A stretch of 64,000 nt of DNA from Gigaspora rosea (Eukaryota; Glomeromycota; Glomeromycetes; Diversisporales; Gigasporaceae): NCBI GenBank assembly GCA_003550325.1, contig QKWP01000246.1, positions 192,504 through 256,503 on the forward strand, written 5' to 3'. A program made the position numbers and the translations under genes. Positions 10,695 through 21,090 of the stretch are shown in pieces. Every line of letters starts with the position of its first letter. Position 1 is the stretch's first letter. Under the pieces are notes generated by a model. That model saw only the letters and a list, made by a program, of their open reading frames with translations, did no database searches and was not told the DNA's origin.

Positions 10695-11701
10695 ACATGA
10701 TCTATGTAATGTTTGGACAAAAGGACTTAAGCGCATTTAGTAATAATGAATCTTCCTGGATTTGCTCACATCTTGATTCAACTTTAATCGTTATAGTGAT
10801 ATGCCAGTCTTTTCTAAAGCTAATGCCATTTCGTCTGGTTTAATTGTATGATCAACTATCTCTAAAGTGTTGATTTTATTATAATCTAGCATTTTTAACG
10901 GTATCTTATAATCACAATAATCCTAAAACGAAGTGTTTCCAAATTTTTACAATTTTTAAGTACTTCGAACTCTTCGTTATAATCATAATTTTCTACTATA
11001 ATTTATGTAATAAAATTTTTGACTCTCTAAAGCTGAAATTATGCTGTACTATTTTGTAAGAGTATGTTCTTCTATAATTATGCTGAATAGCTTCAGTTGC
11101 TTTTGTGATTTAATAATGTATATAAGAGTTAATTGCAACTGATCATATTCAGCTTCCGTAAATTTAAATTCAAATTCATTAAATTCTAATGCACTAATTT
11201 TCGTAGTTTTTTTTGGCAAAGCCCTTAAAAATGCAACAGCCCTTTCAATTTTGACTAATGATATTTCGCCCAAAGATAGATGTTGGAGTTGTGAGAAAAA
11301 TGACACATTTCGTCTTAATAAGCTAAAGATCTTCTCTGGCATAATCATAATAGAACCATGAAAGCTTATAACTAATTTATGTAAAGTGACACCCCTTTCG
11401 ATAAATAATTTGAGTAGTGAATTAACTATGAGATTTGTCGATGTAAATTTTTTCTAATCATCTTGCTCGATATACCCGAAATGCTCGGTACAATTCCATT
11501 GTTTAACCATACTTTCAAATGATCTAGATCAAGAACCTTTAATAACTTTGCATAATCAAATAATATTTTGAAAATTTAACCCACATTCTTTTAGAGTGCC
11601 TTCGCTAAGAGATGAAAAATATTTAGGAATAAATGAATGTTCATCGAACGAAATGGATCTTGCCAAAGAATAGATATTGCAATGTTGCACTAACTTCGGC
11701 T
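10695..11701 (-). pseudogene. F-box/LRR-like pseudogene, truncated at both ends
   Basis: Read on the minus strand it matches the intact F-box gene at 40335-41882 from the region just after the F-box (the 5' end stops at the SRYW codons) to the mid-protein segment encoding the KSFCPNI-like stretch. The clearest frame is 11049-11348, with LLRRNVSFFSQLQHLSLGEI and KTTKISALEFNEFEFKF. Several frameshifts are present, and the C-terminal third is missing. The 5' end abuts a second partial copy at 11702, so the two form one fused relic. Confidence 0.8.
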
Positions 11702-12473
11702 TCTTGTAAAGTTTTTTTTTGACTTTCTAAAGCTGAAATGATGCCTGGAAATTTGTAGGACATTCACCTCCAGCCATGCTAAATAGCCTTGTGATTTAAT
11801 AATAAATATAATAGCCTGAAATAATGAATAAATTAATTGTGGTTAATAATCAGGATAAAAATTCTTCAAGATACAAAGTATTAATTTTCATAGCAATTTT
11901 TGCCAAGACCATTAATAATGCAGCAAGATTTTTAATGTTGAAATCTGATATTACATCCAAAGATAAATGATGAAGTCGTGCGAAAAATTTTTCATTTTGT
12001 CCTAACGAATAAAAGATTTCTGGATTAAGTTCAAGAAAATCAGAAAAATAAATCCAATTCATATAACGTGGCACCGCTTTCAATAAATAATTTGAATAAT
12101 AAATTAATTAAGTGATACATCGTCGTGTGCTATACAACGATATAATCTCTATACTGATCCATTTTTTAACTTGACTCTCCAAACGATATAAATTAAGAAC
12201 CTTCAAAAACCCTGCATATTCAAATATTGTTTGGGAAATTCTACATCTATCCCACATTCTTTTAAAATGAATGTTTCATCTTCGCCAAGTGATGAAAAAT
12301 ATTTAGGAATGAATGAATCTATATTGAACGAAAATGGATCTTGCCAAAGAATAGGTATTGTCATTTTGCACCAATGTCGGCTTACAAGTGCACATGAGTA
12401 TAAAGAATGAAATTCATTATTTAAATTATTAAGAATATTCTCGGCATATCATCCATAAGTATTTTGATGCCAT
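11702..12473 (-). pseudogene. F-box pseudogene, N-terminal ~60% only
   Basis: Begins with ATG at 12473 (MASKYLWMICR by the same start as the intact copies) and continues through a degraded F-box (NSLYSC, SRHWCKM-like) to the KNSLQE-like segment, where it is cut and fused to the copy at 10695-11701. Frame 11850-12083 retains LNPEIFYSLGQNEKFFARL and LHHLSLDVISDFNIKN. Frameshifts and small deletions throughout. Confidence 0.78.
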
Positions 12474-13060
12474 AAGAGTAGAAATGTGTTTTAGGAAGAT
12501 GTTAAAATTTGTCACCGTTTATTGTTATGCAACATTGTAGTGTCGTGTGAAATGCATCAATCAGATGACTTACATACGTACGTACTTTGGCTCAAAATCA
12601 ATTATATCACGTAATAATTGGGGTAATTGGGGTTGATATAAATAGCGTTAATACAATAATATCAATATGACTCATGCATGAAGGATTCTTATGCGCAATT
12701 TCAATAAGGAATTCCATTAATTTCTGTCATTTCTTACGTTGCTCACCACATTCAATTTGGGATTCAACTTTGATTTCGTTTAAATCGATAATCCACATAA
12801 TCATCTTTTGATTCAATATTAGAAAAGTTAGAGTTGAGTTGTTTTTGCCAGGGGTTTATCGGTTTAATGTGATAATGTAATTTTACAATTTCTCCAATGT
12901 TTCGCCGCTTCTCCTATCAAAGTTCTATTAGCCTTTTTCGTGATGATGCGAAAGTTAAAAAAAAACACACACACCGTAGAACATAACTCGAGGCATGCAC
13001 GAATGTTGTAACAACAAGGCTGATTCGTGAGTGATTTAGCCATCTAAAAAAATCCATACC
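12474..13060. other. F-box upstream remnant then unassigned sequence
   Basis: Around 12572-12584 the minus strand reads GTCATCTGATTGATG, the family CCAAT-like box seen upstream of the other F-box genes. Beyond that I see no gene or repeat apart from a short CA run near 12970. Confidence 0.45.
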
Positions 13061-13064
13061 ATTG

Positions 13065-13455
13065 ATCTGGTAAGTGCACCCCATACCATATAATTCTGAT
13101 CACCTACGCTATACTGATCAATTTCGATCTCATGCTATAGATTTTATCGTATACAATGAAACGTGAATGGATACTGTACTTGATAAAAGTGCTTTAATTG
13201 TGATGTTGACTTCTGTAAATAGATTTACATGACTTATATGAAAGTTATAATATTTGTACTCTTTGTACTTAACAAATTCAATGTTAATATTTTATCCAAT
13301 TGATAAAGTTTTTAAGTTGTGAATGAATTTATTATGATTAAGGCGATTCGGAACAGCTTTATTATATTATAGATTTTGGAGTATTTATAATTTGGCCAAC
13401 TTAATACATTGATAATTGACACATAAAATAGCACAAATCCACAAATAAAGAGAAT
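13065..13455 (-). repeat. F-box 3'-flank repeat, type II (copy 1)
   Basis: Matches 60246-60622 almost end to end and 59680-60010 in part (landmarks ACTTTGTTAAATAGATTTAC-like, TACTCTTTGTACTTAA, GAACAGCTTTATTATATT, CATAAAATA). In every case it lies directly 3' of an F-box C-terminus on the minus strand, so it is the ancestral downstream sequence of this subfamily. Confidence 0.75.
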
Positions 13456-13590
13456 TTATAAGAATTCAGCAATACGTGCACGTGGTACCAAAGCAACATT
13501 TGTAACATGTGCTTCAACCTCTTTTCTAAAATTTTCATCTAAATCTGAATATTTGCATATACCGACATAATTCAAAGCCTTGTTTCGTAT
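13456..13590 (-). pseudogene. C-terminal piece of an F-box gene split by an LTR retrotransposon
   Basis: The minus strand encodes IRNKALNYVGICKYSDLDEN followed by FRKEVEAH and a stop, the exact C-terminal end of this F-box subfamily (compare the intact gene at 60623). The piece ends at 13590, where the left LTR begins. The missing upstream part resumes at 21091 on the other side of the retrotransposon, and GTAT is duplicated at both junctions. Confidence 0.88.
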
Positions 13591-14635
13591 TGTAACGGTT
13601 GAATTGGGAGAGCGGTAAAACAATATAGACAATAGTGCCAATTTAAAGCTCCAACCAATTACGGGTGAGATATAAATGTATTATTTTAAAAGTCACGGGG
13701 TATAATAAGGGTAGTGCGTATAATACGGGGAGAACGAAGGGATGATTTAACACTAAATCACCACAATAATTCAAAGACGCTGACGCCGGTGATGCTAATA
13801 TGGGGGATATCAATAAAATGATATCAATAAAAATAATAATAAAGTATGATATAAATGGAAGGTGGGATCAAAATGTGTATCACGGGGTCACAGTAGATCG
13901 ATATTGGGTCGGATCCCGATCAGGTGATGTCTAAAAGGAGGTCGATATAGGTAGATTTAAGATTTCCAAAAGGTGTATAGTTGTTTTAAATGAACCAGTT
14001 GATACTGATGAAACGAAAAGAGACGGGTTTATCAGAAAGAATGTTAAAATAAAAGATTTTATTATAGGTTAATCGAATGATTTTAGAGGATTTACAAGAA
14101 CTCGTTACACAAAATTCAAGTTATAATAATCCTATACGAAGTTATAAGTCAATTCAGTCTGTCGAATTGAGTCTCGTAGAGGTTATTAAGGTTAAAGTCG
14201 AATTCAAGAGATAAGTATTTGATATTTTTATTAAGAAGTTATTGTTTGAAATGGATGGAAAACTTGTGTTTAACTTTATTGAATTTGGAGGTCATATATA
14301 CATTTTATTTTATGAGAGCGTTTTCGCTCTATTTTGAACGAATTTGCTTTCATTTAGGTGTATACGTTCTTTTCTACGCGTATACACACAAATTTGAGCG
14401 TATACGCTTAAGGCGCAATTTGACAAGCCCATGCAATCGTGTACAAGTGATATTTTGAACGTTTACGCACTTGCATGGGTTGAGCCACCAAGCTACCATC
14501 AATTTCCTTTTTAGTATAAACGATTAATATTTACATGAAGAAAGAATTAAAAATTATATATAAACTATCGTACAAAGTAACTTTTCTATGAAGATTTAAA
14601 CAGGTATAGAAACTACTAGCAATTTTTATGTTACA
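13591..14635 (-). repeat. 3' LTR (left end in window), 1045 bp
   Basis: Aligns with 19883-21090 throughout. Ends are TGTAAC and GTTACA. A cluster of TATACG words (14350-14410), arranged as near-palindromes, is shared by both LTRs and may be part of a regulatory region. Confidence 0.9.
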
Positions 14636-14648
14636 TCTGCCTCCCCTT
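14636..14648 (-). other. Polypurine tract
   Basis: The minus strand reads AAGGGGAGGCAGA immediately before the TGTAAC that opens the 3' LTR. This is the expected plus-strand priming site of an LTR retrotransposon. Confidence 0.75.
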
Positions 14649-15290
14649 ATCATTGAGCCCTGCGAATTGAGATAATTCTAATACTTCTTTAATTTCTTGT
14701 TGAGCCAGGGTATGAGCTTCACTTTGTAAAGTAGCAAAATTGTTTTTTAGTAGTCGCCGGAGGACGTATGGAGTGATAGCTTGGGAAACAAAAAGATATG
14801 AGGGACCGCGAACTCGATAAAGATGATAAGTTCGGTAAGCTATGGTTAAAACATCCTAATATCTTATAGGTAGTAATTGCTTAATTAATTTTTTTGCGTC
14901 TTTATTCCAACCCTTTTCCTCCAAAAGTGATCCCAGGGTATAATAGTAAGGCAGTTGACTTGGATGATATACATTACTGGAAGAGAGATGAGAGCAAATG
15001 TTGGTCGTTCTTTCTTCCCAAGTTGCTCCAATAGGAGGTTCAATGCTATAAGTAGTGATTAGGTCTTTTCGAAGGTCATAAAGGAAGTCAAGAGCTTTTC
15101 GTGCAACTGTTGAGCGTTACTTTTTCGTTAAGGAAGTTTAACTTCAATGTTTTGTGATTGTTGGCTGGACAAGTAAAGAATACTATCGCGAGAAACAAAG
15201 TATGTTCCTTCGAGTTGGGCTTTATACATTTGGTTTGTAAAAGAGTGAGGGTCTTTTTAATTTGTGCAGGAATCTCAGTGGTCATGATAA
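14636..15290 (-). pseudogene. Extra reading frame between integrase and 3' LTR (unknown function)
   Basis: Downstream of pol, the minus strand shows protein-like sequence starting MTTEIPAQIKKTLTLLQ at 15285 and, after frame changes near 15240 and 15110, continuing as LDFLYDLRKDLITTY, NVYHPSQLPYYYTLGSLLEE and YVLRRLLKNNFATLQSEA, ending at the polypurine tract. One in-frame TAG is also present. The composition is that of a real, roughly 200-residue helical protein. It sits where env-like genes lie in some gypsy elements, but I see no signal peptide, transmembrane anchor or glycoprotein-like cysteine pattern, so I would not call it env. It may be an accessory or gag-like protein. Family not recognised. 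Confidence 0.6.
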
Positions 15291-15355
15291 AAAATAATAA
15301 AAAAAAGAAGGTAAAAGGGGCTTCATCAACGATCTCGAGTTTTTATAATCTAGAG

Positions 15356-18300
15356 TCATGTAAACTGTAAGGGGGTCTTACAATATTTGTGTCTTGACCA
15401 ATATCGTGATAACCGGTTTACATGAAATTTGTCCTTGAGCACGTGGCCATCAATTGTCCTTAGTTTGTACAACCCGAAGGGCAATATGTTATGTATATAA
15501 TAGGGCCCTGTATTTTTAAGTTCTAATTTTGCACTGTGTGACCTTTCCAACTCTATTTTATATAAAAGGACTTGATCTCCAATTTCATATGATTCAATTT
15601 TATTTCTTTTTTCGTAATACTCCTTTTGTTTGTCTTGCATTTTACTAATTTTTTCATAGCAGTTTGGCGAGCTGTTTCTATTTCTCCTAATAATTTTTCT
15701 ATTCTTCTAAATAGTTGAGCTTGTAAATCTTTCTCGTTCCCAGGACGGGTTTGGTGTGAGGTAAGACCGATTTCAATAGGCATTATGAGGGATTAATCGT
15801 AAAGTAAGAAAAAAGGTTCGTACCCCGTAGTATGGTGGGAATAGTCCAATAAGCGAATAGGGCGGGTGGTACACATTCATGCCATTCCTTCCCAAAATTA
15901 TTTACACATTTGTTCAAAACTACACAAAGAGTTTTGTTGAACCGCTCTACTAGTCCGTTGGTCTGGGGGTGGTAGGTCATGGACGTACTATGCACAACTA
16001 TCATTTTTTTACAAAGAGCGTCGACCAATTTGTTACAAAAATGAGATCCTTGGTTGGACAAGATTTCCTTGGGAGCTTCGTGGCAGCAAATCAAGTCTTC
16101 AAAAATAAATTCTGCCACACTTTCAGCATCAGCCTTCTCTAAAGCACGAGCTTCCAGCCATTTAAAAAGATATTCGGTAGCTACGACAATATACCTTTTT
16201 TTAGTAGTAGTGACTGGAAGAGGACCGACTATATCAATTCCGATACGGTCGAATAACTTTCCAATTTTAATTGGATATAGTGGTTCTTTAGTATAAAGTT
16301 TCTTTGTCTTTTGACATATCTCACAGGTTTGTATATACATTTTTATATTATTGCCCATTTGGGGTCAATAATATCTTTTTGCAATTTGTTGGTAGGTAGC
16401 ATAAAACCCAAAGTGTCCTGCAAGGGGTCATCGTGCATACTAAAAAGAACGGCTTCAGTTTCATCTCGTTTTAGGACCCGTTGGGGTTGCGACGATTGGC
16501 AGAAATTATTCTTATACAGTAATCCATTGATTACGAAATAATGTCGAGTCTTATGTTTTAAATTCTGGTTTTCTTGAGTTGTAAATTGGACTACTTTGGT
16601 AAGATACTGGAGGTAAAGATTATAAGTATTGGGATCCATATTGTATATTTATTTTTTTTATTTTTTTTTAATTAAAGGTTTCTAAGATTTTTTCGTTCCT
16701 TTGGAGAAAAGGGATAAGAAATGTTCAGAATCAATGCCAGGACACCATAACCTGGACTGGATTAACAGATTTACTACCAGTAAAGTAAAATTTTTTTTTT
16801 TTTTTTTTATAATTTTTAGTTTACTAATTTAATTAATGAAGTTTTATAGGGTTAGACAGTTTCAGTGTAGGTTTTTTTTAGAATTCTCGATAAGCTATTG
16901 ACATTATTATGTTGTTTGCCCGGGCGGTAAATGGTTGTAAAGGAGTATTCCATCAGGGTCATTACCCACCGAGCAAGTCGATCCTGTGGTAATTTAGTTT
17001 CAAAAAGATATTTTAGAGCTGTATGGTCCGTATATAATAAAAACCAGGCTCTATGAAGGTAGGGCCAGAAATATCCCACGGCCCATACGATAGCAAGACA
17101 TTCCTTTTTGGTAACGGTATATTTTATTCTGTCTTAGATAGACTTTGACTTGTATAATATATAACTTGTTCATTTCCTTTATTGTTTTTCTGAGATAAAA
17201 TAGCTCCGAGAGTGACATCAGAAGCGTCAGTGAAGAGGATGAAAGTTTTAGAAAAGTTGGGATAGGCGAGGACAGGAGCTGTAATTAATTTTTCTTTTAG
17301 ATTTTCGAAGGCGTTTTGCTGATCTTGAGCCCATTCGTAGTAAACATTTTCTTTAATAACTGATTGAGAGGGGCAGCTATTTGAGTAAAATTACGGATAA
17401 ATTTCCGATAATAGGAGAATAGCCCTAGAAAGCCCCTTAACTGTCTTAAATTTCGAGGAATAGAAAAATTTTTCACGGCTTCTATTTTGGCTGGATTTGT
17501 AGCTACTCCTTGCTTTCCTACTATATAACCTAGGAATTTAAGCTCTCGTCGACCAAAAAAACATTTTGTTGGCTTTAAAGTGAGTCCTGAAACTTTGAGC
17601 TGTTCAAAAACTAATTGTAAATGGTATAGGTGTTCCTCAAATGTTTTTGAGAATATACTAATATTATCTAAGTATACTACAACAAAGTCTCCAACTAAAT
17701 CCTGAAAACGATAATCTATAAGGCGTTGAAATGTAGCTAGAGCATTCATCAATCCGAAGGGCATAATATGAAACATATATACTCTATAAGGAGTAGTAAA
17801 AGTGGTTTTAAGTTTATCCGCAGCTTCTACCTCGACCTGCTAGTAACCACTGGCTAGGTTGAGGGAGCTATACCATGATGACCTATTCAATGCATCCAGA
17901 AGTTCTTGTATTCGAGGTAATGAGTAATTATCCTTTTGGGTAATGGAATTTAATTTCTGATAATCTATACAAAATCGAGTTGTCTGTCCTTTTTAAAAAC
18001 CAAAACTACCGGAAATGTCCAAGGCTCTTCACGGGATGGATAAAAACTTCCTTTAACATTCGGTCTATTTCCGTTTTAATGATCCTTTTCTTAGCTGGAG
18101 AATACTAGTAAGGGTTATGTTTAATGGGCAAGGCATTTCCGGTAATAATAGGATGCTTAATTAAATTAGTTCGCCCTAACTCTTTTTCCTCCCATGCAAA
18201 CAAGATCGTGTTTTGCTTTAAGAATTGTAAAAGCTGCCGATATTGGTGTTCTGGTAATTCACCCAGATTATAAGTATCTTTTTCATTATTAGTTTTCTCC

Positions 18301-18592
18301 TCATAATAATAGTCGAGAATATCCCTAATAGGTTCGTTTCCTTCGATTGATTTAGATACAGTTGCCACATACCCACGAGGGTCCTCGTTAGCACCGTCTT
18401 CTTGGAGATAGGCATTCCCGGCAAGGTCATAAGAGCTCTTAACAAGTGGGTGTTGAAACCAATCCTTTTGTAGTTTTAGTTGCCTTTTTGTCTCATCAAT
18501 AGCTTCATCATTATCAGAATCGTTTTCTCCAAAGGTATATGCGATAGTTTTATTTCCCCACGTAGTCTCATACTACTCGAGACCAGAGTCGC
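15356..18592 (-). pseudogene. pol: reverse transcriptase - RNase H - integrase (broken)
   Basis: Read on the minus strand. 18368-18105 encodes the leader before the RT (ITGNALPIKHNPY). 17776-17297 encodes RT core FGLMNALATFQRLID and YLDN where YLDD is expected, so a catalytic Asp is lost. 17079-16852 is the RNase H tail (TDHTALKYL, HNNVNSLSR where HDN.D.LSR is usual). 16639-15783 is integrase: a CxxC zinc half-site, Asp42, Asn102 (in SNQGSHF, normally Asp) and Glu138 (VERFNKTL), with the 35-residue spacing of the DDE core. 15640-15356 is the integrase C-terminal domain (GDQVLLYK, HVNRLSRYW). Stops and frameshifts separate the blocks. The protease is not clearly recognisable at 18370-18590. 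Confidence 0.88.
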
Positions 18593-19752
18593 TTAATTCA
18601 CTCTCATTATTCCCATAAAAGATTGAAGGGGATTACTATTAGGCATAGCGAGAAAAGGGGAGATTATTTTGTTACGGCGAAAAAGGGGTTTATTAACACA
18701 TAGTATTTCTCGTCTTGAAAAAGAATCTTCCCTAGTAGACAAAAAATCAGGAACATAACACATTAGTGGAGGTAAGCTATTAGCATTTGAACAAGGGATT
18801 ATTTCTTTTTGCTTGTAATGGGAAGGTATGAATGGGGAATTAGGATTATTAATTCTAAATTGTTTTTCTTGTACTGCTGAGTCCAGGAAACCTGGAAAGA
18901 ACTCGTAGTCTTCGATGAAGTTACGAAAGCGAAGGCAGATAGAATATGGATAGCAAATTATAGCTATTGTTATTGTTATTAAATTGTACCCCAGAAAGGG
19001 TGGTGGAGCAATGGCAAGAACAATTTCAGGCCGTAACCCATTGAGGAAAATTTGTGCACGGGCAGCTTCTGGATATTGTTGATTTCCAAATTCGACATGG
19101 CACAGAAGTTCTTGGACAGCAGTGTAATTGGTATCTACATCCTCATTAAGTTGTTGTTTACGGATAGCTAATTGCGCAAACCATTTACCTTCTAACGTAG
19201 GAGTCCGAAACTGGGTAATAAAATTAGGACGAAAGCTTCTATTGGGCTGGGCTATACCATTCCAAGCATTAATGTAATTAGGCTGTCCTTGGTTTGTAGC
19301 CCACCAGGTAGCTGCGGCTTCTTTCAAATGGGGAACAACAATAGAAATTCGCTAGTTATCATTAATTAAATTGGCAGCAAATCTTTTTCGACTTTATCAA
19401 GCCACGTAAGTGGGTCTTGGTCACCACCAGAAAAGTAAGGATAAGGAACTAAACTGAGTTCCCTATTTGGCATGTTATAATTTATTTGTGGAGCAGGAGC
19501 CATCTGCATCTGTTGAATTAACTGACCAATTTGGGCAGCAAGGTTATCCAAAGTATTTGGTTGTTGAGGTACTGGAGGTAAATTGGGCGGCTATTGAGGC
19601 TGTTGAACTTGGACCTGGGGTGGTTTCTGAGGCGGGTTAGGTTGCTGCGGTGGATTAGGCTGCTGCAGTGGATTTGCCGGGTTAGGCCATTGAGCCAGAT
19701 TTGGTGGTTGCAGAGCACCTACCAGTTGCGGAATTTGCCCACGTTGAGTCAT
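18593..19752 (-). pseudogene. gag polyprotein (broken)
   Basis: Starts at ATG 19752 (MTQRGQIPQLVGALQPPNLA) with a Pro/Gln-rich leader of about 65 residues containing one TAG where CAG is expected. Then follow DNLAAQIGQLIQQMQ and FSGGDQDPLTWLDKVEKDL, the typical entry to a retrotransposon capsid. After a frame change near 19360 the capsid continues with EAAATWWATNQG, RTPTLEGKWFAQLAIRKQQL and QELLCHVEFGNQQYPEAARA (19327 down to about 19030). No CCHC zinc knuckle was seen. The family role is to form the virus-like particle. Confidence 0.82.
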
Positions 19753-19863
19753 ATTTATTTTCAAGAATAAGTTTATAATTTATTAAGTTTTCAAATTTTA
19801 TAGAACGAAAAACTAATATGAATATCTTATTTGAAAAAAAAGATCGAGTGGTTGACTTCAAAT

Positions 19864-19880
19864 CCACACAATAGGTACCA
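19864..19880 (-). other. Candidate primer-binding site
   Basis: Two bases inside the 5' LTR, the minus strand reads TGGTACCTATTGTGTGG. Starting TGG directly after the LTR fits pairing with a tRNA 3' CCA end. The tRNA species cannot be named from this sequence alone. Confidence 0.5.
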
Positions 19881-19882
19881 AA

Positions 19883-21090
19883 TGTAATAGTTGAATTGGG
19901 AGTTCAGTAAAACAATTTAGACAATAGTGCCAATTTAAAGCTCCAATCGATTACGGGTGAGATATAAATGTATTATTTTAAAAGTCACAGGGTATAATAA
20001 GGGAGCCTACTTTTATTACCTGATTTTCTAGGGGGGTCAAAAATTTTGGAAATTATATATAACACATGATAATATTCATATCTAGAGGAGGGGTAATGGC
20101 TACTAATAAACTGAAATCAGGTGATAAAAGTAGGCACCCTAAAAGCAGTGCGTATAATATGGGGAGAATGAAGAGATGATTTAACACTAAATCACCACAA
20201 TAATACAAAGACGCTGATGCTGGTAATGCTAATATAGGGGATATCAATAAAATGATATCAATAAAAATAATAATAAAGTATAATATAAATGGAAGGTGGA
20301 ATCAAAATGTGTATCACAGTATCACAGTAGATCAATATTGGGTCGGATTCTGATCAGGTGATGTCTAAAAGGAGGTCGATATAGGTAGATTTAAGATTTC
20401 CAAAAGGTGTATAGTAGTTTTAAATGAACCAGTTGATACTGATGAAACAAAAAGAGAGGGTTTATCAGAAAGAATGTTAAAATAAAAGATTTTATTATAG
20501 GGTAATCAATAGGCCGATAGGAATTACGTGTATGATTTTAGAGGATTTACAAGAACTGTTATACAGAATTCGAGTTATAATAATTCGATACGAAGTTACA
20601 AGTCAATTCAGTCTGTCGAATTGAGTCTCGTAGAGGTTATTAAGATTAAAGTCGAATTCAAGAGATAAGTATTTGATATTTTTATTAAGAAGTTATTGTT
20701 TGAAATAGATGAAGAACTTGTGTTTAACTTTATTGAATTTGGAGGTCTTATATACATTTTATTTTATGAGAGCATTTTCGCTCTATTTTGAATGAATTCG
20801 CTTTCATTTAGGTGTATACGTTCTTTTCTACGTGTATACACACAAATTTGAGCGTATACGCTTAAGGCGCAATTTGACAAGCCCGTGCAATTGCATACAT
20901 GTGATATTTTGAACGTTTACGCTCTTGCATGGGTTAAGCCACCAAGCCACCATCAATTTCATTTTTAGTATAAACGATTAATATTTACATGAAGAAAGAA
21001 TTAAAAATTATATATAAACTATTGTACAAAGTAACTTTTCTATGAAGATTTAAACAGGTATGGAAACTACTAGCAATTTTTATCGTTACA
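19883..21090 (-). repeat. 5' LTR (right end in window), 1208 bp with nested MITE
   Basis: Matches the 13591-14635 LTR base for base over most of its length. The extra length is explained by a MITE at 20001-20139 plus its duplicated TAA, and about 21 bp near 20508-20530. Right junction GTTACA/GTAT. Confidence 0.9.
20001..20139. mobile_element. 139-bp MITE inside the 5' LTR (TAA target duplication)
   Basis: Inverted ends GGGAGCCTACTTTTATTACC and, on the other side, GGGTGCCTACTTTTATCACC, flanked by TAA at 19998-20000 and 20140-20142. The sister LTR lacks it. A three-base TAA/TTA duplication and GGG-start TIRs fit the PIF/Harbinger type. Confidence 0.8.

Larger units (their letters stand above)
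13591..21090 (-). mobile_element. Ty3/gypsy LTR retrotransposon, 7.5 kb, degenerate
   Basis: Two LTRs with TGTAAC...GTTACA ends flank an internal region whose minus strand encodes, in order, gag, reverse transcriptase, RNase H and integrase. Integrase after RNase H identifies Ty3/gypsy. A purine tract borders the 3' LTR and a TGG-starting primer-binding candidate borders the 5' LTR. The insertion split an F-box gene and duplicated GTAT (13587-13590 and 21091-21094). Coding regions carry stops, frameshifts and altered catalytic residues, so the copy is dead. LTRs are still closely alike apart from a MITE and a ~21-bp indel. Confidence 0.9.

Noticed and set aside
14219-14458. 79-codon plus-strand frame
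   Set aside because: Lies entirely within the LTR and is not open in the sister LTR in the same form.
14636-15290. env gene of an endogenous retrovirus-like element
   Set aside because: Position fits, but there is no signal peptide, anchor or cysteine pattern, so only an unassigned accessory frame is claimed.
19848-19882. tRNA gene next to the LTR
   Set aside because: The TTCAAATCC word and CCA-like end suggest a tRNA, but T-arm and acceptor stems do not pair. The stretch is better read as the primer-binding region.
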